From: a virus
IMG/VR virus record: IMGVR_UViG_3300030419_007002
Span: 40,347 to 104,346 of that record
DNA: 64,000 nt
Reading direction: 5' to 3' (one strand)
Shown here: piece after piece, positions 41,780-50,302 of the stretch
Layout: each line of letters begins with the position of its first letter
Numbering within the stretch: the stretch's first letter is position 1
Made by a program: the position numbers and the translations under genes
Notes under the pieces: generated by a model
Seen by the model: only the letters and a program-made list of their open reading frames with translations
Told to the model about the DNA's origin: nothing
Database searches by the model: none

Positions 41780-42366
41780 TGTCGTCATCGATATATAATA
41801 TAGAAACTTGGGATGGAGATAGAAATTATAATCCTAATGATATAGTTGAAAAAAACGGTCACTATTATTACGCGAAACAGCACATTGTTAGCTGTAGTAC
41901 GTGCGAACCCCATCATAACGATGGGGAATGGGCGGGATATATTAAATCAAAAAATGATTGGCGCCCGCATTTTACTTGGATTCCCTCTTACGATTCATCA
42001 ATTAATTTTAAACCAAGGGCAAGGAGAGTAAGATACGGAGATTCATCAGTAGAGCAAAGACTAAAGGACGGCCTAAATACAGATTTAATAAGCTTAAATT
42101 TAAAATTTGATAAAAGAGAAATAAATGAATCAACTGCTATATTGCACTTCCTTCATAAACGAGCCGCACAGGAACCATTTGTTTTTGATCCTCCAGCACC
42201 ATTTAATTTTCCAGATGGCGCCGGAGGGATGAGCAACAATACAAAACATTATAGAATCTTTTTGTGCAAAGATTGGTCGAGTACTTATAATTTTCATGAT
42301 AATTATACCATTTCTGCCACCTTTACAGAAATAGCAAATTACCATAACAAGGGGGCAATATTATAA
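41779..42366 (+). CDS. Second gpM-like minor tail protein with carbohydrate-binding-like module
   Basis: A 195-residue paralogue of the previous protein. ATG 41779 overlaps the preceding TAA (TAATG) and has a perfect GAGGAGGT ribosome site, which rejects the longer ORF start at 41713. N-terminal module: IYNIETWDGDRNYNPNDIVEKNGHYYYAKQ, then C-x2-C with histidines (CSTCEPHH). C-terminal gpM domain: RVRYGDSSVEQRLKDGL, ESTAILHFLHKRAAQEPFVF, FLCKDWSSTYNFHDNYTISATF. Two different gpM copies may form a heteromeric tip. Confidence 0.78.
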   Translation: MSSSIYNIETWDGDRNYNPNDIVEKNGHYYYAKQHIVSCSTCEPHHNDGEWAGYIKSKNDWRPHFTWIPSYDSSINFKPRARRVRYGDSSVEQRLKDGLNTDLISLNLKFDKREINESTAILHFLHKRAAQEPFVFDPPAPFNFPDGAGGMSNNTKHYRIFLCKDWSSTYNFHDNYTISATFTEIANYHNKGAIL

Positions 42367-42367
42367 A

Positions 42368-43672
42368 ATGAACAAACAAGAGGCAAAAGTTGCATCCAAA
42401 AGAATACGCGAGGAATCTTCTAAGCTTAACCACGCACCCTTGGTTACTCTTTTCGAGATAGATCTTTCAGAAATAGCTATTGACGAAACCCTATCTAGAA
42501 ATTTAAGGTTAGCATCGGCCACTCAAGCTTTAGCTGCTGTGCCGGATATGATATTTCGTTTTCATAATAATATGAGTTTACTAAAACCAACGGTGGGAGC
42601 AGGAGCAGTAATCGCTCCCCCCATATGGTTTGGGGGAGTAAAATACGTAGCCGCACCGATACAGGCGTCCGGCTTTGAGGTCAGCACAAAAGGTACATTA
42701 CCTAGGCCAAAGTTGAGCTTGACAGTAAACACAGAAGGGGTAGAATTTATTTCTATTTTAAAAAACCTAATGAAAGATTTGGGGGATTTATCGAACGCTA
42801 AGGTCACAAGGATCAGAACTTTTTCAAAATATTTAGACTACCAAAATTTTTATGTCACAAATGGGGATGGAAGCAAGGCTACCCCAGAAAGAACTATTGT
42901 AGAAAGAATTCCAGATGACTTGACTCCTGACCCCAATGCTACATTGCCGAAGGACATTTATTATATAGACAGAAAATCTATGGAAGATAAACAGTCTCTT
43001 GAATTTGAATTGTCTTCTATTTTAGAGCTAGACGGCATGGTTCTACCCTCTAGGCTCATGGCTCAGAGAAGGTGTACATTTAATTACAGAGGCGAAGGTT
43101 GTTGTTACGAATACGGACAAGATAATAATGATAACCAATGCTTTAGCGTAGCAGATTGGAAAAAAATCCATAGATCAACGGGGGCGTCTCATGAATTAAA
43201 TCTCCCAAATCTCGCCCCGCCAATGGCTAATGAAAAAGACGAACTGCTAGGTGGGAGTAAGGGGGTTGTGCGGAATAAAAAAACAGACAGCGGCGGAAAT
43301 GATATCAGCGATGATTTTTATGTTTCAAATAGTAACACCAACAAGCCAAACTGCTGGAAAAAGAACACGGTGTATCCGCCCAAGAGTGCAGTTTATATAA
43401 ATGTAGCTGGAATTAATTATTACTATGTAGCAAAATTTTGGGACTGTGATGCCGATGGTAACAACTGCGGCAACACAAGCGTCCCATCGAACGAACCCCC
43501 GCCTAATACTAAATACTGGGAACCCGACGTTTGCTCCAAAACGATAAAAGGATGTAAAATAAGATGGAATGCAGGTACGCCAGCAGGTATGTCATCTAGT
43601 AATCCATTTAAAGGGAGCGCGGGCGTTCATTTACCCTTTGGGGGTTGGCCCGGAATAAATAGAAAAGCATAA
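42368..43672 (+). CDS. L: gpL-like minor tail protein with cysteine cluster and carbohydrate-binding-like insert
   Basis: A 434-residue protein. The N-terminal part is lambda gpL-like (LVTLFEIDLS, FGGVKYVAAPIQASGFEVSTKGTLPRPKL), and the C-terminal domain has the four-cysteine pattern of gpL: RRCTFNYRGEGCCYEYG at about 236 and CSKTIKGCKIRW at about 388, ending LPFGGWPGIN. In lambda these cysteines hold a 4Fe-4S cluster. Between the cysteine pairs lies a CBM5/12-like insert (CWKKNTVYPPKSAVYI, YYYVAKFW, KYWEPD). It forms part of the tail-tip hub. Confidence 0.85.
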   Translation: MNKQEAKVASKRIREESSKLNHAPLVTLFEIDLSEIAIDETLSRNLRLASATQALAAVPDMIFRFHNNMSLLKPTVGAGAVIAPPIWFGGVKYVAAPIQASGFEVSTKGTLPRPKLSLTVNTEGVEFISILKNLMKDLGDLSNAKVTRIRTFSKYLDYQNFYVTNGDGSKATPERTIVERIPDDLTPDPNATLPKDIYYIDRKSMEDKQSLEFELSSILELDGMVLPSRLMAQRRCTFNYRGEGCCYEYGQDNNDNQCFSVADWKKIHRSTGASHELNLPNLAPPMANEKDELLGGSKGVVRNKKTDSGGNDISDDFYVSNSNTNKPNCWKKNTVYPPKSAVYINVAGINYYYVAKFWDCDADGNNCGNTSVPSNEPPPNTKYWEPDVCSKTIKGCKIRWNAGTPAGMSSSNPFKGSAGVHLPFGGWPGINRKA

Positions 43673-44389
43673 ATGATTTTACACAGAAACATTAAAGATA
43701 AAATCAAGGACTACTCCCTTAGGGAAAGCCCAAATGAATGCTGTGGTCTTATTGTTAATGATCAATCTAAGGGTGATATAGTTTTTTTATGTAAAAATAT
43801 ATCAGATAACCCTAGAGTTCATTTCGAAATAGACACGAAGGATTATTTAAGGGCGAGCCAATTAGGGGAAATAGTTGCCGTTTTTCATTCGCACGTGAAT
43901 GGAGATAGTCAATTCTCAGAGCTAGACAAGCAGGTCAGCAATGGGTTAGAAATTCAGTCTATACTTTACTCCGTAAAAGAAAATAAATTTAATGTATATT
44001 ATCCTAACGATTATACAAATGAGTATGTGGGAAGAAAATTTGAAATAGGAAAATCTGATTGCTTTTCTGTAATGAGAGATTTCTTTATGAAAGAATTAAA
44101 CATTTTTGTAAATAATTATCACAGAGATCAAGACTGGCAAAAGAAAACTCCTCACATATATGATCATAGTTATGAAAAAGAGGGGTTTATAAAGGTAGAG
44201 GATGGAACATTGAAAAAATATGATTGCATTTTATTTAAGTTTTTAAAAAATACAGAACATATAGCAGTTTATTTAGGCGATGATTTAATATTACATCAAC
44301 CCAGAGGAAAAGAATCATTAATAGAAAAATATTCCCCCTCTCTCGAGAGGAGAAAAAGTTACATCATAAGACATAGGAGTCTAGCATGA
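43673..44389 (+). CDS. K: gpK-like tail tip peptidase (JAMM + NlpC/P60)
   Basis: A 238-residue two-domain protein. N-terminal JAMM/MPN+ metalloprotease: E22 in SPNECCGLIV and H72-S-H74...S82-E-L-D85. C-terminal NlpC/P60: C130 in IGKSDCFSVMRDF and H196 in NTEHIAVYLGDD, with Q209. This is the lambda gpK layout. The first domain probably processes a tail protein, and the second cuts cell-wall peptides during DNA entry. It directly follows gpL and overlaps gpI by 4 bases. Confidence 0.9.
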   Translation: MILHRNIKDKIKDYSLRESPNECCGLIVNDQSKGDIVFLCKNISDNPRVHFEIDTKDYLRASQLGEIVAVFHSHVNGDSQFSELDKQVSNGLEIQSILYSVKENKFNVYYPNDYTNEYVGRKFEIGKSDCFSVMRDFFMKELNIFVNNYHRDQDWQKKTPHIYDHSYEKEGFIKVEDGTLKKYDCILFKFLKNTEHIAVYLGDDLILHQPRGKESLIEKYSPSLERRKSYIIRHRSLA

Positions 44390-45054
44390 AAAGCAATTTA
44401 ACAAAAATAAAACTTCACGGAAAACTCGGCAAGCAGGTGGGTAAAAATTTTAATTTATCTATCGGTAGCGTAAGCGAAGCCATGCATGCGGTAGATATTT
44501 GCTCTGGAAGAAAACTTTATAAAAACTTAATCGAAAACGACAAAAAAAATATAAAGTATCGAGTCCTAGTTAATGGAAAAGATATAATAGACCAAGACAA
44601 AACCCCCCTCGATCCGAATAAGCCGAACACAATAAGAGATTCAGACATAACATTAAATAGAAAAAATATAAAAAGCATAGATATAATACCCGTCGTAGAA
44701 GGAGCAGACTCCGGCTTTTGGGAAACTGCATTAGTTGTAGTAGGGGCAATACTTTTTATCGGTGGTATGTTTTATGGTTGGGGCGTTGCGACAGCAATGT
44801 TGGGGTCAGGGCTTTTACTACAAGGCATAAGTTCTATGATGATGGACCCGCCAGAGTTTGACGATTTTAGAGAGATTGAACAAGTAAATAAAAGATCTTC
44901 ATATCTTTTCAACGGACCCCAAAACACCGTAAATGAAGGAGGCCCAATTCCTGTTTTGTATGGCAGGCTTTTGATAGGGTCACAGACAGTAGGGGCGTCT
45001 TACGATATCCAATACGTGGACGCAGAAGAAGAAGGAAGTAATATAACCACATAA
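44386..45054 (+). CDS. I: gpI-like tail assembly protein
   Basis: A 222-residue protein. The N-terminal ubiquitin-like domain (TKIKLHGKLGKQVGKNFNLSIGS) and the hydrophobic hairpin FWETALVVVGAILFIGGMFYGWG ... LLLQGISSMM are typical of lambda gpI, which is needed for tail-tip assembly but may not stay in the particle. The end has FNGPQNTVNEGGPIPVLYGRLLIGS, which is conserved in gpI C-termini. It sits in the canonical K-I-J order. Confidence 0.9.
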   Translation: MKSNLTKIKLHGKLGKQVGKNFNLSIGSVSEAMHAVDICSGRKLYKNLIENDKKNIKYRVLVNGKDIIDQDKTPLDPNKPNTIRDSDITLNRKNIKSIDIIPVVEGADSGFWETALVVVGAILFIGGMFYGWGVATAMLGSGLLLQGISSMMMDPPEFDDFREIEQVNKRSSYLFNGPQNTVNEGGPIPVLYGRLLIGSQTVGASYDIQYVDAEEEGSNITT

Positions 45055-45060
45055 AATATT

Positions 45061-48000
45061 ATGGCAGAAGCACACGAAGGCGTAAAAGTTAATGGAGTAA
45101 AAAGCTATTCTGTGACAAGAATAGATACTCTTGATCTTCTTTCCGAAGGCCCGATAGAAGGCCTAGTAAGTGGAGAGCACACCTTCAAATCAGAAGAAGG
45201 AAAAATTGGATACACTCCCGACACCAGCCTAGGCGTAAGTGGTTATAAATATCAATCATGGGGAGGTGGCACATTAAACCCGAAAGGGGTATTGAGGTCT
45301 ATATACTGGAACCAAATGCCAATTGTAGATACGCAGGGTCTAGCAAACTTTCAAGATTTTACATGCGTAGATACGGAAGGATATCCTAATGGTAACCTAG
45401 ATTCCGGTGGGGGATCCAGACCAGAAACTACCAGAACCACCGCTATAAACGAAAGGCTAAGAGGACCTACTATAAGAGACGGAAAAAAAACTGGGGCAGT
45501 TTTCCCCAAGTATTATAGGATTCTCAATCCAGAGAGCGATAAAGCTCAAGTTAATATAAAATTAAATAGCCTCTTTAGAATAGAAAGAGATGAGCCGCAT
45601 GAATTTGGAGAACAAAAAGATACCTCTGTTCAGATAGCAATTTACTTTAAACCAATATTTTCAGACGGAACAGCTGAAGGCGTAAGCCACTATGCCCCAA
45701 CAGAAGGCGCGGTAAAAACAATCGAAGGCAGAGTAACTCACGGCTTTATTAGAAGCTATGAGATAACTTTACAGTATAAAGATTCTAATGGAAATGATTT
45801 AACAGATAATAATAACTTTTTGGGGTGGGAAATAAAAATAGAAAGACTCACGGGTGAATCTGAGACCGGTGACGTAAGGGACATCACAACTGTAGATTCA
45901 ATAACAGAAATATATGGATTAAAATTTGCCTATCCAAACTCAGCGATGGTTTCATCTAAATTTCAAGGCGAATACTTTAGCTCCATACCAGAAAGAGCAT
46001 TCGAAGCAAAAGGTATAAAAGTAAAAATACCCAGTAATTATGATCCAATAATGAAAAATTACGCCACCCCTCCAACCGCAAATGAAGCGGTTTGGAACGG
46101 GCTTTTCAAAGGGGAAATTACGGCTGGAGACGGCAACCATGAATTGCACTATACAGATAATCCAGCTTGGATTTTTTATGACCTTATAACTAACAGAAGA
46201 TACGGATTGGGAAAAACTGTAAGCCCGAACCTTATAGATAAATGGACTTTATATGAGATAGCAAGGTATTGCGACGAAATGGTTCCCGATGGCTTCGGTG
46301 GTTTTGAACCGAGGTTTGTATGCAATATGTATATAACCACCAGAGCAGAAGCGCATAAAGTTGTTAATGATATAGCATCTATTTTTAGGGGAATGGTATA
46401 TTATGCTGGAGGGAGCATATTCGCAGTGCAGGATTCTCCAAAAGAACCTGTTTTCCAATTTACAAATGCGAATGTAGAAGACGGAAACTTCAATTACCAA
46501 AACAGTAGCACGAAAGTAAGGCACACCTCAGCAGTCATAAGATATAATGATAAAACTAATTTCTATAGACCGGCCATAGAGTATGTAGAAGACGTAGACG
46601 GAATAAGAAAGTATGGTATAAGAGAAACTGAAATGTCAGCATTCGGCTGCACAAGCAGGGGTCAAGCTTCTAGATTGGGTAGATGGCTTTTGTTTACAGA
46701 AAATCTAGAAACAGAGAGCGTCACTTTTACAGCAGGGCTAGAGTCTACATTTTTAAAACCCGGAGACGTATTCGCTGTTTCTGATTCTAACAGAAATTCG
46801 AACAGGAGAGCCGGTAGACTAGCAGCAACACATGTCGGAACACATTCAGACGGAAGTGTTAGAACTACTTTAGTTTTTGACTCAAAAAAAGGAGATATAG
46901 ATTATACAATAGACCCTAATAGAATTTATAAATTATCTGTACTTACCCCCAGTTATCACTACGACCCCTCTATGTACGACGTAACTACTAGTGAAGATAT
47001 ACCAGACATAAGAAGGTCACAACTGCAATCTTGTCATTTTACGGGTAGCCAAATCGTTGCGGGAAATACGATTTATAGTACTGATTATTTTAATAATGAC
47101 GCAATACAATTATACACAGGCTTTAACACAGTAGATTATAAGCTAGATAAAGACTGTATTTGGATGATAGAGCCGGAGGGGACGAACTACAATGTTTCTG
47201 ATTTTGAAGAGTCTTTCACCACTGCTAGTAAATACAGAGTAGTTTCTATAAATGAAGTAGAACCTAATAAGTTCAGCATCGCTGGCGTAGAATATAAAGA
47301 TCAAAAATACTCATCGGTAGAGAAGGGTATAAGCTTTGACGACACAAACGTAGTTTTTACTCCGGGGCACCCCGGAGGAATAACAACCGTCGAACATACG
47401 CCTTGTCAAGATTGTCATACCAAAATAATAAGATACACGATAACACATTGTAGCTCTAATGCAAATCACACATGCAGAAAAGGATTAAATACATATTACG
47501 TATATTCAAAATACGCGGGAAACGGTAGCCAAGCTGAGAAATGGAAAGCCAGAGATTTCCTTACAAGATACAGCCTTTCTCAATTAGGGGCAGCTAGCGA
47601 GGATTCAGATATTACAGATGACAGTTTTATACCAGACGCTAAATATCTCATAGGTACTCCCGCTTGGAATGTACAACAAGGTAATCACCATGGAAGTTTT
47701 GTTCCAAGCCAAGAGGGGCATTACCAATTTAAAGCATTTGCGGTTAATGCTCATGGCACACATTCTTCTAGAAGTGCAAATACATCAAGGCACGTAGATA
47801 ATGTGCGCCCAGTCGAAGACGTTACAATTAATTCGTTAGCCTTTAGCGAAGATACTGACACAAATGCAGCTGGACAAGTAGTAGCAGATTGTGCGAAAAA
47901 AGAACCGCCGAATGACCCAACTAATGGATTAGGCTTTTCTTGGCTTGCGCAAATAGCAGATGGTTCATCTTTTAGCAGTAGCCTTTCGTATAGAATAACA

Positions 48001-49551
48001 TTTAGAGATGTGTCCTCCAATAATACCCCTAATGGAAATATATTTTATGAAATAAAAGATCATAAAGCTTCTCAAACGGAAGGAACTTATTTTTATATTT
48101 TTCCGTTCTCAACTCATGCCGTGGTTAATGGTGGACCAAGAAGGAATTTTGATATAGTTGTAGAAGCGCATGATGAATTTTATAATTCTTCTGCCGGAGG
48201 AAATGTAGAAAACGGAGATGGGAACTGGAGCAACAATCAAGGGTATGATATATTTAGAGTAACTGATCATAAAATACCTGCTCCAGTTTTGACAGATTGG
48301 AGCAGCACAAGCGAATGCACCAATACTACTTGGTGTACTGATGCAAATATAGAATTAAATGGTGATATAAGAGTTTTATTCACGAGGCTCAATCCGATAC
48401 ATAACGCGACCTCTAACCCCGGTGGATGGAGTTGTCTGGGAGGAGATATAGCTGGAGGCTATGTCTATGCTTGGCCAGAGAATGTAAACATAAACCCACA
48501 GACTCAAATCGCTGGAAAAACAATTTCCCAACTCCCATCTCAAGTAGAAGCTATGAGATTCCAAACTTCAGACAACCCTGTTTCAGTTACTCCTAAAAAT
48601 AGCAATATAAGATTAGCTAAAGAATTAAATGTATGTATGGGATTTTATGATAACTTTGGAAAAGCCAGATCCCTTACGGACTCTTCTTATAACGTAGAAG
48701 CAGATATAAATATATCCAATGATATAAAAATAACATTTAAAACAGACACTCTATATAGCTTAGTGGGTCAGGGAACAAACATATGGATCAGGATGAAGAA
48801 AAACGGAGACTGGATAGGAAGAGGGATAGTGTGTGTAGAAAAATTACCTCCGGATGGAGACGATGGTAGCGGGGCTATATATGGCGTTAATCAAGGTTTA
48901 TATGGGTTTAGAAGGTGGTCATGTGATTCACATGCTACATGGTATTTATCTCCATGGGGATCTCACGCTCTTATAACTTGGGCAGGCGGCGCCAATTATC
49001 CGGAGACACCAATTTGGAACTATTATTGTGGCTATGTTGAACCAAGGCTAGAAGGTGGCTTGTTAGAAAATAACAGTACCTTTACCAGCACTCAGATAAA
49101 TGCGGGGTTAGACTATAAAAGGTATAGAGTATATATAGCCACAGACTCCCTTCCCCCCGATGACAACTACGCCATAGTTGGTACAAATGCTAGAAATTCT
49201 GATTACAGAAGGCCAGATGACCCGATCGTAGGTTTTTTGAAAAATGCCTACGATAGCCCCGACCACGAAGATTCCTCTACTTGGATGAACCCCGATCCTG
49301 CTGGATCAACTTATGGCTGGGGGGAGGGTTATCCATTACTTCAGAGCAGCCCGGAATACGAACACCACCCAGCGGGCTTTGGGCAAGGCTTCGGGGGAAT
49401 GAAAAAAGAGAGAACATATTTTGACGTGCACATGGGTAGACTTATAGATGGAAGCTACCTAGATGAAGCGTACTTTAAGGTGGTAAGCAAGAGCTCAGCA
49501 CTTTCCGAAACGAATACTTGGGAAGATGCTAAGAATCTAGGAGATTGTTAA
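45061..49551 (+). CDS. J: gpJ-like central tail fibre / tip attachment protein
   Basis: A 1496-residue host-specificity protein. N-terminal gpJ domains: SVTRIDTLDLLSEGPIEGLV, LRSIYWNQMPIVD, then YDLITNRRYGLGKTVSPNLIDKWTLYEIARYCDE and FTAGLESTFLKPGDVFAVSD. After residue about 770 come fibronectin-III-like beta domains (HVDNVRPVEDVTINSL) and an unrelated, cysteine-containing C-terminal part (CQDCHTK, HTCRKG; CTNTTWCTD) up to the receptor-binding end. It caps the tail and probably contacts the receptor and triggers DNA release. Homologous over the first half; the last 700 residues are phage-specific. Confidence 0.92.
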   Translation: MAEAHEGVKVNGVKSYSVTRIDTLDLLSEGPIEGLVSGEHTFKSEEGKIGYTPDTSLGVSGYKYQSWGGGTLNPKGVLRSIYWNQMPIVDTQGLANFQDFTCVDTEGYPNGNLDSGGGSRPETTRTTAINERLRGPTIRDGKKTGAVFPKYYRILNPESDKAQVNIKLNSLFRIERDEPHEFGEQKDTSVQIAIYFKPIFSDGTAEGVSHYAPTEGAVKTIEGRVTHGFIRSYEITLQYKDSNGNDLTDNNNFLGWEIKIERLTGESETGDVRDITTVDSITEIYGLKFAYPNSAMVSSKFQGEYFSSIPERAFEAKGIKVKIPSNYDPIMKNYATPPTANEAVWNGLFKGEITAGDGNHELHYTDNPAWIFYDLITNRRYGLGKTVSPNLIDKWTLYEIARYCDEMVPDGFGGFEPRFVCNMYITTRAEAHKVVNDIASIFRGMVYYAGGSIFAVQDSPKEPVFQFTNANVEDGNFNYQNSSTKVRHTSAVIRYNDKTNFYRPAIEYVEDVDGIRKYGIRETEMSAFGCTSRGQASRLGRWLLFTENLETESVTFTAGLESTFLKPGDVFAVSDSNRNSNRRAGRLAATHVGTHSDGSVRTTLVFDSKKGDIDYTIDPNRIYKLSVLTPSYHYDPSMYDVTTSEDIPDIRRSQLQSCHFTGSQIVAGNTIYSTDYFNNDAIQLYTGFNTVDYKLDKDCIWMIEPEGTNYNVSDFEESFTTASKYRVVSINEVEPNKFSIAGVEYKDQKYSSVEKGISFDDTNVVFTPGHPGGITTVEHTPCQDCHTKIIRYTITHCSSNANHTCRKGLNTYYVYSKYAGNGSQAEKWKARDFLTRYSLSQLGAASEDSDITDDSFIPDAKYLIGTPAWNVQQGNHHGSFVPSQEGHYQFKAFAVNAHGTHSSRSANTSRHVDNVRPVEDVTINSLAFSEDTDTNAAGQVVADCAKKEPPNDPTNGLGFSWLAQIADGSSFSSSLSYRITFRDVSSNNTPNGNIFYEIKDHKASQTEGTYFYIFPFSTHAVVNGGPRRNFDIVVEAHDEFYNSSAGGNVENGDGNWSNNQGYDIFRVTDHKIPAPVLTDWSSTSECTNTTWCTDANIELNGDIRVLFTRLNPIHNATSNPGGWSCLGGDIAGGYVYAWPENVNINPQTQIAGKTISQLPSQVEAMRFQTSDNPVSVTPKNSNIRLAKELNVCMGFYDNFGKARSLTDSSYNVEADINISNDIKITFKTDTLYSLVGQGTNIWIRMKKNGDWIGRGIVCVEKLPPDGDDGSGAIYGVNQGLYGFRRWSCDSHATWYLSPWGSHALITWAGGANYPETPIWNYYCGYVEPRLEGGLLENNSTFTSTQINAGLDYKRYRVYIATDSLPPDDNYAIVGTNARNSDYRRPDDPIVGFLKNAYDSPDHEDSSTWMNPDPAGSTYGWGEGYPLLQSSPEYEHHPAGFGQGFGGMKKERTYFDVHMGRLIDGSYLDEAYFKVVSKSSALSETNTWEDAKNLGDC

Positions 49552-49552
49552 T

Positions 49553-50302
49553 ATGAATAATAATTTAATAATATTTTTAGAAAATGGAACTAAGAAAAAA
49601 TTATCTTTTCCGCTAAACGATAGCGAAGAAAAAGCTATAGAAAAGATGAATGAAATTTATGGTCACCTTAAAATAAAAAAATATTTTTACCTACCTCATG
49701 ATGAAAAATATTTAGATATAGAATCTTATTCTTTAGATAATTTTGAAAAGCTTAAAGTAGATGAAAGAATATCTATTATAAGAAATAAAATGTTACTTAT
49801 AAGAAGGAAAAGAGATTTGCTTCTTAAAGAGTTAGATTTGTCTTTCATGAGATCTTTAGAAGATGACTGTAAAATGTGTACAGAAAAAATAGTTGAATTA
49901 AAAAAATTCCTCAGAGATCTTCCGCAAAAATTAAGGTTTGACGAAATAGAAGATATAGAAGACTTAAAAGATTATAATCCGTTTAATAATATATTTGATA
50001 TACATGTGATACAACGGGGTAAAGAATATAAAACTCCTCCGAATATAAAAGTTTTACCTCCATCAGATCAATATTTTGGCTTCGAAGCGAAAGCTGTAGC
50101 CGAAATAGAAAATGGATCAATAAAAAACATTAAAGTTATTGACCCCGGTTGTGGATACGCCAGAAAACCAACGGTTATTATAGCCCCCCCGTTTGAAGGA
50201 GCTCCACCAAGCCATATCGGTGTTGCATCTGCTGGATTGCCACAAAATGCCACGGAAGACCTTAGAGGGATCGCTATGCTCTCTGATATTAAAATTGATT
50301 AG
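49553..50302 (+). CDS. Tail-associated protein with 'GYxxxPTV' motif
   Basis: A 249-residue protein. The first 150 residues are charged and helical (coiled-coil region RNKMLLIRRKRDLLLKELDL). The last 100 have two beta repeats, KEYKTPPNIKVLPP and GCGYARKPTVIIAPP, a motif recurring in structural proteins of large phages ('G.GYt.pPtV.i.pP'). It directly follows gpJ by one base, so it is probably a tail-tip component. Its stop overlaps that of the convergent tape measure gene. Confidence 0.6.
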   Translation: MNNNLIIFLENGTKKKLSFPLNDSEEKAIEKMNEIYGHLKIKKYFYLPHDEKYLDIESYSLDNFEKLKVDERISIIRNKMLLIRRKRDLLLKELDLSFMRSLEDDCKMCTEKIVELKKFLRDLPQKLRFDEIEDIEDLKDYNPFNNIFDIHVIQRGKEYKTPPNIKVLPPSDQYFGFEAKAVAEIENGSIKNIKVIDPGCGYARKPTVIIAPPFEGAPPSHIGVASAGLPQNATEDLRGIAMLSDIKID

